Assembly (NCBI GenBank): GCA_044356305.1
Contig: JBIKWM010000026.1
Coordinates: 1 to 45,350 of the forward strand
DNA: 45,350 nt
Source of the DNA: JBIKWM01 sp044356305
Lineage (GTDB): Bacteria > Bacteroidota > Bacteroidia > UBA10329
Reading direction: 5' to 3'
Below are positions 39,706-45,350 of the stretch, piece by piece (within the stretch, counting starts at the first letter, position 1; every line of letters begins with the position of its first letter). A program made the translations under genes and the position numbers. Under the pieces are notes generated by a model. That model was not told where the DNA came from. It saw only the letters and a list, made by a program, of their open reading frames with translations, and did not search any database.

Positions 39706-39738
39706 TTAGCTAAAAGCTAATGGCTAAAAGCTAAAAGC
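39706..39738. repeat. Degenerate 7-bp tandem repeat (TAAAAGC type)
   Basis: After a partial ttagc the units are taaaagc, taatggc, taaaagc, taaaagc, all seven bases. They fill most of the 47-bp gap between pdhA and pdhC. Confidence 0.75.
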
Positions 39739-39745
39739 CCCTGAT

Positions 39746-41026
39746 ATGGCCGAGATAGTGAGAATGCCCAAACTGAGCGACACCATGACCGAGGGCGTGG
39801 TGGCCGAATGGCACAAGAAAGTGGGCGACCGGGTGAAGAACGGTGAGCTCCTGGCCGAGATTGAGACTGACAAGGCCACCATGGAATTTGAGTCATTCCA
39901 GGACGGGGTGCTGCTGCACATCGGGGTGGAGAAGGGCAAGTCGGCCCCCATTGATTCCATATTGGCCGTGCTCGGGGCTGAGGGCGAGGATATCAGCGCC
40001 CTGCTGGCAGCAGAGAAGAACGTTGCTCCGAAACAGGCCGCGCCTGCACCCGCAACTGCCTCACCCGAACCCGCAGCTGCTACGGTTACGGCTTCGGCAC
40101 CCGTGGCACCTGAGCAGGACTCCGTGGCCCCAACACCAGCGACCATTCAGAGTGCGCCAATACAGGCCAGAGACAATGGCCGTATGCTTGCATCGCCCCT
40201 AGCCCGCAGATTGGCCGAGGAAAAAGGCATAGACCTGCGCAGGGTGGCCGGCAGTGGAGATGGTGGCCGCATCATAAAGCGCGATGTGGATGCTCACACC
40301 GGCACCGGTGCGGCTCGCATGTCCGTGCAGCAGGAGGCCCACCGCGATGAGCCGGTGTCGCAGATGCGCAAGACTATAGCCCGCAGGCTGGGCGAGAGCA
40401 AATTCTCAGCACCTCACTTTTACCTCACCATGCGCATCGATATGGGCGCCATGGTCGATGCCCGCAGGGCTATCAACGAGGTGGCCTCTGCCAAGGTGTC
40501 GTTCAACGACATCATCATCAAGTCATGTGCAATGGCGTTGAGGAAGCACCCGGCTGTGAATGCCTCGTGGCGGGGCGACTTCATACGCTACAACAGCCAT
40601 GTGCACATCGGGGTGGCCGTGGCTGTGGACGAGGGTCTGCTGGTGCCCGTGGTTCGCTTTGCCGACACCAAGACCCTGAGCCAGATTGCCACTGAGGTGC
40701 GCGACATGGCCAAGAAGGCCCACGATAAAAAACTACAGCCTGCTGACTGGGAGGGCAACACCTTCACGGTGAGCAACCTCGGCATGTTCGGGATTGAGGA
40801 GTTCACGGCCATCATCAACCCGCCCGATGCCTGCATCATGGCCATTGGCGCCATAGTGGAGGATTCTGTGGTGCGCAACGGTCAGGTAGTGCCCGGCCAT
40901 ACGATGCGCGTCACCCTATCGTGCGATCATCGCGTGGTGGACGGGGCCAAGGGATCTGAATTTCTTCAGACGTTCAAGAAGTTGATGGAGAACCCTGTGC
41001 TACTGCTGGGCATGGACAGCATCTGA
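39746..41026 (+). CDS. pdhC: Pyruvate dehydrogenase E2 component (dihydrolipoamide acetyltransferase)
   Basis: E2 forms the core of the pyruvate dehydrogenase complex and moves acetyl groups from lipoamide to CoA. The 426-aa protein has one lipoyl domain with the lipoyl-lysine in EIETDKATMEFES (~37-49), an Ala/Pro-rich linker (~95-140), the E1/E3-binding domain LASPLARRLAEEKGIDLRRV (~149-168) and the catalytic domain (~195-426). The active-site segment LSCDHRVVDGAKGSEFLQTF (~390-410) contains the HxxxDG motif. A single lipoyl domain is within the usual range. The gap to pdhA is a heptad repeat, yet the two are almost certainly cotranscribed. Confidence 0.95.
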   Translation: MAEIVRMPKLSDTMTEGVVAEWHKKVGDRVKNGELLAEIETDKATMEFESFQDGVLLHIGVEKGKSAPIDSILAVLGAEGEDISALLAAEKNVAPKQAAPAPATASPEPAAATVTASAPVAPEQDSVAPTPATIQSAPIQARDNGRMLASPLARRLAEEKGIDLRRVAGSGDGGRIIKRDVDAHTGTGAARMSVQQEAHRDEPVSQMRKTIARRLGESKFSAPHFYLTMRIDMGAMVDARRAINEVASAKVSFNDIIIKSCAMALRKHPAVNASWRGDFIRYNSHVHIGVAVAVDEGLLVPVVRFADTKTLSQIATEVRDMAKKAHDKKLQPADWEGNTFTVSNLGMFGIEEFTAIINPPDACIMAIGAIVEDSVVRNGQVVPGHTMRVTLSCDHRVVDGAKGSEFLQTFKKLMENPVLLLGMDSI

Positions 41027-41036
41027 GGCCCTACCC

Positions 41037-42053
41037 TCAATTCCGTTCTAGTATTCTGAACAGTTCGTCCAGCTTTGGGGTGATGATGATCTCGCTCCTG
41101 CGGTTGCGGGCGCGGCCCTCGGGGGTGTCGTTGGGGGCTATGGGCATATACTCGCCACGTCCGGCTGCGGTGAGCTGTCCGGTGCTGAGGCTGCTGCCTG
41201 TGAGCAGGGTGCGCACAATGGCGGTGGCCCGCATCACGCTCAGGTCCCAGTTATCTTTCACCTGAGCCGTCCCCTTGTAGGGCACGTTGTCGGTATGGCC
41301 TTCTACCAGAATGTTCACCCCAGACTGGGTCTCGAGCACCTTGGCCAGTTTCTTAAGGGCCTCTGAGCCCTTGGCATCCACGACCCAACTGCCGCTGGCA
41401 AAGAGGAGTTTCTCATCCATGCTCACATACACCTTGCCGTTGCGCTGCTCCACGGTGAGCCCCTGATCCCTGAAACCCATGAGGGCCGCGGCCACCTTGT
41501 CCTTAAGGGCCACCACTGCGCTGTCCTTTCGTGCCAAAATGCCCTCGAGCTCCTTAACGCGGGCCTCGCGCTGGCTGAGCGACCGACCGAGCTGCTCGAG
41601 GTTCCCCTCTTTCTTAGCCAATGCCAGCTCCAATTTGCGCACCTCTTCCTCGCGCCTCTGCAGGTCGGTACGGGTGGCATCGAGCTGGTCGTTGAGTTTT
41701 CGGGCATCGGCCATGGACCCCTCGCGCAGGCGCTCCACCTGCGAGAGCATGCGCTCGTAGGTCTCGTTCAGCTTGTCGTAGTTGGTGGTGAGTTTGCGCA
41801 GCGATGTGCCCATCACAGAGGTGTCGCCCTGTAGGGCTGCGAGGCGCTTGCGGGCCTGATCGAGGTCGGCCCCCAGTTCGGCCATCTTGGCCTGCAGGTC
41901 TATGGTCTCGCTCTTGAGCCGGGCCCTTTCCTCTTCGCACTGCTGTGCACGCGTCACCTCGTCATTGAACCTGCGCTCGCTCACGCACGAGGCGGTGGAT
42001 ATCATCAGGGCGGCCAGGGCCAGGCCCATGGCGGGTTGCATAAGTCGCTTCAT
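41037..42053 (-). CDS. OmpA family lipoprotein with coiled-coil middle
   Basis: The 338-aa protein starts at ATG 42053 with a lipoprotein signal whose lipobox ends at STASC (Cys ~24). Residues ~30-190 are a long charged helical stretch with heptad character (AQQCEEERARLKSETIDLQAK and similar), predicted to be a coiled coil. The C-terminal OmpA-like domain (~205-325) includes KLLFASGSWVVDAKGSEALK, ILVEGHTDNVPYKG and LTAAGRGEYMPIAPNDTPEG RARNRRSEI, which binds peptidoglycan. It is thus an envelope tether from outer membrane to wall. The layout resembles envelope integrity proteins of the Pal/LpoA kind. The promoter-like box 5 nt from the start may give a leaderless mRNA. Confidence 0.85.
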   Translation of the reverse strand: MKRLMQPAMGLALAALMISTASCVSERRFNDEVTRAQQCEEERARLKSETIDLQAKMAELGADLDQARKRLAALQGDTSVMGTSLRKLTTNYDKLNETYERMLSQVERLREGSMADARKLNDQLDATRTDLQRREEEVRKLELALAKKEGNLEQLGRSLSQREARVKELEGILARKDSAVVALKDKVAAALMGFRDQGLTVEQRNGKVYVSMDEKLLFASGSWVVDAKGSEALKKLAKVLETQSGVNILVEGHTDNVPYKGTAQVKDNWDLSVMRATAIVRTLLTGSSLSTGQLTAAGRGEYMPIAPNDTPEGRARNRRSEIIITPKLDELFRILERN

Positions 42054-42058
42054 ACCAT

Positions 42059-42066
42059 CAAAAGTA
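42059..42066 (-). promoter_or_regulatory. -10 box TACTTTTG, 5 nt before the OmpA lipoprotein start
   Basis: On minus TACTTTTG is a perfect TAnnTTTG. It ends 5 nt before the ATG at 42053, and a TTG lies about 24 bp upstream of the box. The distance implies a leaderless transcript. Confidence 0.5.
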
Positions 42067-42132
42067 CCGGAGCACCCATGGCCCCTGCGGCAACGCCCCC
42101 GCATCATTCAACACCGGTATGTTGAAAGGGTC

Positions 42133-42954
42133 TCAGGCCCCGAAGGGCGGATTCCTGTCGTTATCGGCCGGGGGGAAGAGCGGATTGTAGATGCTCTGGC
42201 CACCATCGACACGGAGGGTCTGCCCGGTGATGAAGCTGGCTGCCGGACTGCTTAGGAATACTATGGCTGAGGCCACCTCGGCCTCGGTGCCCAGGCGGTG
42301 TGTCTGGTTGTTCTTGCCATAGCCGTATATGAACTCACGGAACTGCGGGTCGTAGCGGTCGAGGCCGCTGCTGGCAATGGTGCCTGGCGCCACGCAGTTG
42401 ATGCGCACCCCGTAGCGGCCCCACTCGTTGGCCAGTGTTCGTGTAAGGTTCTCGACCCCCGCACGGGCAGCCCCGGTATGCACCATCATGGGGAATCCGT
42501 TGCGGTTATCGACCGTCACACTCACAATGCTGCCGCCATGTTGCGCCATGCAGCGGTTGAAAACCTCCTGACACATGAAGAAGGTGCCAGTGAGGTTGGT
42601 CTCAATCACAGCGGTCCATCCCTTTCGATTAATGAACTCGGCCGGTGATGGGAACTGCCCGCCACCATTGTTCACCAGCACATGAATGGGCCCGAAACGC
42701 TCCATCACCTCACTGATGCAGGCCTTCACACTCTCCTCATCGCGAATGTTGCACACCGCGGCCATGCAATTCACCCCCGCGTTGCGGAGCTCTGAAAGCC
42801 CTGCCTCGAGATTCTCGGGTTTGCGGCTGGCAATGGCCACACTCGCACCCAACAGGCCAAACTCGAGCGCGGTGCGCAGTCCTATGCCTGTGCCGCCACC
42901 GGTTATCAGGACTGTCCTATCGGCAAAGGTCCCTTCCCTGAAAATGGTCTTCAT
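42133..42954 (-). CDS. SDR family oxidoreductase (enoyl-CoA reductase-like)
   Basis: The 273-aa protein is a short-chain dehydrogenase/reductase with a Rossmann fold. The cofactor loop is TVLITGGGTGIGLRTALEFG (~14-33) and NAG-type HVLVNNGGGQFPSP follows. At the usual Tyr-x3-Lys site it has VHTGAARAGVENLTRTLANE, i.e. a His and an Arg instead of Tyr and Lys, as I recall in peroxisomal trans-2-enoyl-CoA reductase and 2,4-dienoyl-CoA reductase. A reductase of unsaturated acyl-CoA is the best guess. The ATG at 42954 is used; a GTG at 42975 would overlap the stop of the upstream lipoprotein gene (GTGA) and is a real alternative. Confidence 0.85.
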   Translation of the reverse strand: MKTIFREGTFADRTVLITGGGTGIGLRTALEFGLLGASVAIASRKPENLEAGLSELRNAGVNCMAAVCNIRDEESVKACISEVMERFGPIHVLVNNGGGQFPSPAEFINRKGWTAVIETNLTGTFFMCQEVFNRCMAQHGGSIVSVTVDNRNGFPMMVHTGAARAGVENLTRTLANEWGRYGVRINCVAPGTIASSGLDRYDPQFREFIYGYGKNNQTHRLGTEAEVASAIVFLSSPAASFITGQTLRVDGGQSIYNPLFPPADNDRNPPFGA

Positions 42955-42971
42955 CAATCGTGAATGAATGG

Positions 42972-44429
42972 TCACTCCACCCGCTCTATGGCCCCGAGGT
43001 CGGGTGCCGCATCGTTGAACCGTGGGTTGCCCAAGAGATCATTGAACAGCTCGGGGAGCGAATTGGTGATCAGTATATCGGCTCTGTCCTTTGCCGGGCT
43101 GAGCGTGTCGAGGCTGAAATCCTGCTCCTCCACCGGATCTACAAACTCCGGGTCTTCGTTCAGCACCGTGTTAGCGAATTTCAAGGGGTCGGTCATATCG
43201 AGTTCCTCCTCATCGGCCCTGATGAGGCAACGGTCGAATTTTGGGCTGAAGGTGAATCCGGCCACCGGGTCGAGGCTCACCTCGGTTGTATTGCTTCCCC
43301 AGATGATGCAGTTGCCGAAATAGGCCTCGCTCAGCGCATTGCCCACCAGCCCGTCCTCGTATTCGAACCAGTTGTTGATAAGCAGCAGGGGCGACTGGCG
43401 GTTGCCCGTGCTCCAACTGTTGCCCAAGGTGCAGTGTTTGAAATTGTACTTGCCGCCAAATACCAGCGCCATGCTGTGCTGCCCTGCATTGCCGAACACG
43501 TTGTTGTAGCCAGATACGTTTGCACCGTAGCAGAGCAGGCCCACCGCACTCATGTTGTGCACCTGCGTGTTGGTGATAAGGACCTGGGGCGAGGCTGAGA
43601 CGGAATTGGCATATGGGTCGTTCACCTGAATACCGATGCTGCCGTTCTTGATAATGGCATGGTCGATGGTGTTGCCCACGCTGCCTTCGTAAAACAGGAT
43701 ACGGTCCCATTCACCGGCCTGATCGCGGTAAAACTCATCGATGCGGTCGCTGGCGAATGTGACAGGCAGGTCCTTGGTGCCATGCACATGCAAGGTGCCG
43801 CCCCTATACACCAACATGCCAGAATATTTGTGGATGAATATGTTGGTTCCCTCGGTGATGGTGAGTGTGCATAGGCTGTCAACCACCGCCCATCCATAGA
43901 TCACAATGGGCTTGGTACTGTTCCAGACGGTGTTGCAATCAATCACTGAATAGCTGCCGAGCCCGGGCAGGTAGTCGGTCGGATATTGGAAAATAGCGTC
44001 CCATCCGCATGCAGCCAGATCAACATCCTGCATCACCCCGTTGGTGACGAATACCACACTGTCGGTCACCATCATCGGATTGGCCGCATTGTTGGGGTCC
44101 AATGTCACCTCCACGAATACGAAAATGCTGTCGTTGCCCTCTATCTCGACATCCTTGATGTTCACCCCTGAGCGTCCGTCCACATTGATCCGGTACTTGC
44201 TCTGGGTGCCGCCCGCAAGGGCGATATCCGAGATCAGCACCCTGTCGGTGCTACGGTTATACACCTTGAATTGCTTTGTCACCGAACCTATGGTGGTGAA
44301 CACCGTGTCGAAGATCACCGTATCTGCACTGAAAGCCAGTGCGCCATCGCTGAAAGTCTCCTTCTGGCACGATGGCAAAAGGGCGGGGAGCACCAACAGA
44401 ACAAGGGCAAGGGAACGGAGCAGTCTCAT
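42972..44429 (-). CDS. Lipoprotein with right-handed beta-helix
   Basis: The 485-aa product has a lipoprotein signal (RLLRSLALVLLVLPALLPSC). The first ~120 residues form a beta-rich domain (ADTVIFDTVFTTIGSVTKQF) like the Ig-type fold that opens many Bacteroidota lipoproteins. The rest (~150-430) reads as a parallel beta-helix: repeated short strands such as TLTITEGTNIFIHKYSG, GTLHVHGTKDLPVTFASD, VGNTIDHAIIKNGSIGIQVN, VLITNTQVHNMSAVGLLCYG. The C-terminal LDTLSPAKDRADILI and DLLGNPRFNDAAPDLGAIE is a choice-of-anchor-Q-type end. Such proteins usually bind or cleave polysaccharide, but no catalytic residues can be assigned. The stop lies 17 nt before the SDR ATG. Confidence 0.8.
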   Translation of the reverse strand: MRLLRSLALVLLVLPALLPSCQKETFSDGALAFSADTVIFDTVFTTIGSVTKQFKVYNRSTDRVLISDIALAGGTQSKYRINVDGRSGVNIKDVEIEGNDSIFVFVEVTLDPNNAANPMMVTDSVVFVTNGVMQDVDLAACGWDAIFQYPTDYLPGLGSYSVIDCNTVWNSTKPIVIYGWAVVDSLCTLTITEGTNIFIHKYSGMLVYRGGTLHVHGTKDLPVTFASDRIDEFYRDQAGEWDRILFYEGSVGNTIDHAIIKNGSIGIQVNDPYANSVSASPQVLITNTQVHNMSAVGLLCYGANVSGYNNVFGNAGQHSMALVFGGKYNFKHCTLGNSWSTGNRQSPLLLINNWFEYEDGLVGNALSEAYFGNCIIWGSNTTEVSLDPVAGFTFSPKFDRCLIRADEEELDMTDPLKFANTVLNEDPEFVDPVEEQDFSLDTLSPAKDRADILITNSLPELFNDLLGNPRFNDAAPDLGAIERVE

Positions 44430-44436
44430 GGGCGGC

Positions 44437-44444
44437 CAAATGTA
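44437..44444 (-). promoter_or_regulatory. -10 box TACATTTG, 7 nt before the beta-helix lipoprotein start
   Basis: On minus TACATTTG is a perfect TAnnTTTG and ends 7 nt before the ATG at 44429. The short distance implies a leaderless transcript. Confidence 0.5.
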
Positions 44445-44530
44445 TGGCCGCAGCAACGGCCATCAAGGTGTGTTTATTGTGTACAAAGGGAATAAATCAA
44501 TCCACCCCTTATATCGACCCAGAATTTGTT

Positions 44531-44538
44531 TACATTTG
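44531..44538 (+). promoter_or_regulatory. -10 box TACATTTG before rpmE2
   Basis: TACATTTG is a perfect TAnnTTTG ending 29 nt before the L31 start codon. It is back to back with the divergent box at 44437. Confidence 0.55.
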
Positions 44539-44567
44539 CCGCCCGTTCAAAAAAGAGGATACGCGCC

Positions 44568-44837
44568 ATGAAAGAAGGCATCCACCCAAGCAACTACCGC
44601 TTCGTTGTGTTCAAGGACATGTCAAACGGTGAGGAGTTCATCACCCGCTCATGCGTTGAGACAAAGGAGACCATCACCTATAAAGATGGTAACGAGTATC
44701 CGGTGGTTAAACTGGAGATCTCAAACACATCGCACCCGTTCTTCACCGGTAAGATGAAGCTTGTGGACACCGCAGGCCGTGTGGACCGGTTCCGCAGCCG
44801 TTATCAGAAGCACATCAAGACCGAGTCTCAGGACTGA
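44568..44837 (+). CDS. rpmE2: 50S ribosomal protein L31 type B
   Basis: This 89-aa protein is ribosomal protein L31 of the B type. It begins MKEGIHPSNYRFVVFKDMSN and contains GEEFITRSCVETKETITYKD, EYPVVKLEISNTSHPFFTGK and VDRFRSRYQKHI. It lacks the zinc-binding cysteine set of type A L31, which defines type B; the single Cys is not part of a CxxC pair. Type B forms are zinc-independent, and the Bacteroidota commonly use them as the sole or main L31. The gene has its own promoter and a terminator, so it is a single-gene unit. Confidence 0.97.
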   Translation: MKEGIHPSNYRFVVFKDMSNGEEFITRSCVETKETITYKDGNEYPVVKLEISNTSHPFFTGKMKLVDTAGRVDRFRSRYQKHIKTESQD

Positions 44838-44859
44838 GCGTCACAACATCAGGAAGCAA

Positions 44860-44891
44860 AGAGCCCTGCCGTTCGGTGGGGCTTTTTTTTT
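44860..44891 (+). terminator. Intrinsic terminator after rpmE2
   Basis: agccctgcc-gttc-ggtggggct, a stem with two G-U pairs, is followed by a run of nine T. It begins 23 bp after the rpmE2 stop. Confidence 0.85.
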
Positions 44892-44895
44892 GTAC

Positions 44896-44915
44896 GTTTA
44901 CACAATATCGTAAAC
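44896..44915. repeat. Inverted repeat GTTTAC / GTAAAC
   Basis: GTTTAC and GTAAAC, 8 bp apart, form a perfect 6-bp dyad between the rpmE2 terminator and the next gene. It could be an operator for the small gene at 44961, but there is no other support. Confidence 0.3.
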
Positions 44916-44960
44916 AAGCCTGCGTTACAGCCCCCTCATGAACAACTTACACCCGAACGG

Positions 44961-45167
44961 ATGGTAGTGAACTTTACCCCTGCTGACATGATGGAGAATG
45001 ACAGGTATGCGAGCAACGATGTGCTTCGCGACCATGTGCTGATCCGCCTGCTAGAAGACGCCTACAACGGCCCATTGCGCTCGCCATCTGACGAGATCAT
45101 TGATCGCTTGATCGCCTATTCGGCCACTGTGCCCGTCACCGGGACCGGACCTGTGCCCATCAACTGA
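44961..45167 (+). CDS. Small protein of unknown function
   Basis: A 68-aa frame starts MVVNFTPADMMENDRYASND and continues with helix-like sequence (VLRDHVLIRLLEDAYNG, SPSDEIIDRLIAYSATV), ending in a short Thr/Gly/Pro tail. I recognise no family. It is soluble, mildly acidic, and has neither signal peptide nor membrane helix. The next gene begins 5 nt after its stop, which supports it being a real gene cotranscribed with the NUDIX gene. The start is the first ATG; an internal ATG at residue 10 is possible. Confidence 0.5.
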   Translation: MVVNFTPADMMENDRYASNDVLRDHVLIRLLEDAYNGPLRSPSDEIIDRLIAYSATVPVTGTGPVPIN

Positions 45168-45172
45168 ACTGC

Positions 45173-45350
45173 GTGAGCATCGACCGCTTCAATGTGCGGG
45201 TGTATGGCCTGTTGGTACAGCAAGGCATGGTGCTGCTTTCGCACGAAGTGATTGCTGGCAGACCATATCTTAAATTTCCAGGTGGCGGGCTCGAATATGG
45301 CGAAGGGCCGCAGGATGCCGTGGTACGGGAATTCATGGAAGAGGCCCAGA
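45173..45350 (+). CDS. NUDIX hydrolase, N-terminal part only
   Basis: The gene runs off the window's end. From GTG at 45173 it reads VSIDRFNVRVYGLLVQQGMV, then LLSHEVIAGRPYLKFPGGGL followed by EYGEGPQDAVVREFMEEAQ. The last part is a NUDIX box: Gly, five residues, Glu, seven residues, Arg-Glu, two residues, Glu-Glu. NUDIX enzymes split nucleoside diphosphates linked to other groups; the substrate cannot be told from this part. The start codon is uncertain: only GTG or an upstream CTG is available in this frame after the preceding stop codon. Confidence 0.85.
   Translation, partial: MSIDRFNVRVYGLLVQQGMVLLSHEVIAGRPYLKFPGGGLEYGEGPQDAVVREFMEEAQ

Overview
The window is a stretch of chromosome from a member of the Bacteroidota, most likely a relative of the Flavobacteriales with unusually GC-rich DNA. 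The reasons are a core type IX secretion/gliding locus (PorP/SprF, GldJ, PorU, PorV), secreted proteins with C-terminal T9SS sorting domains, a Bacteroidota-type SUMF1 lipoprotein, and -10 boxes of the TAnnTTTG type instead of the usual bacterial ones. The species cannot be named from the sequence. There are no rRNA or tRNA genes, CRISPR arrays or recognisable insertion sequences.

Layout. 1-2550: the end of PBP2, RodA and an enoyl-CoA hydratase. 2560-6420: a tiny membrane protein, a polysaccharide deacetylase and a DUF2723 membrane glycosyltransferase candidate. 6480-7480: an AT-richer island with a nucleotidyltransferase and a 54-aa partner. 7489-11600 (minus): an ABC exporter pair, a secreted protein resembling a TlpA-type reductase without its thioredoxin domain, and an EamA transporter. 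11600-12480: a gene graveyard with a 21-bp repeat array and two gene remnants. 12486-16384: ribD, a RelE/Phd toxin-antitoxin pair, a PhoD-like phosphatase and a secreted alpha/beta hydrolase. 16500-17800: small genes, including a toxin-antitoxin pair with a frameshifted toxin, between two copies of a short direct repeat, followed by a second 21-bp array. 17824-25349: a sigma-54 regulator, Ppx/GppA, QueA, ComB, GcvT, TerC and a SPOR-domain protein. 25538-28201: a large delta-60-repeat T9SS cargo. 28289-41026: the secretion core (porP-gldJ-murF on minus; porU-porV-ispF-cdd-pdhA-pdhC on plus). 41037-45350: an OmpA-type lipoprotein, an SDR enzyme, a beta-helix lipoprotein, ribosomal protein L31 type B, a small unknown protein and the start of a NUDIX hydrolase.

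How the genes work together. PorU and PorV belong to the outer-membrane machine that cleaves sorting domains and attaches cargo; GldJ and PorP/SprF belong to the same secretion/gliding apparatus. Two proteins in the window (15077-16384 and 25538-28201) end in sorting domains and are probable clients. RodA/PBP2 and MurF build peptidoglycan. The rest is mostly housekeeping metabolism.

The most unusual content is between genes. Four intergenic spacers carry degenerate tandem repeats with a 7-bp period, each with its own unit, and two more carry 21-bp (3 x 7) arrays made of short dyads. Several genes have a TAnnTTTG-like -10 box so close to the start codon that their mRNAs may be leaderless. All functions are inferred from recognisable motifs; no database search was run.
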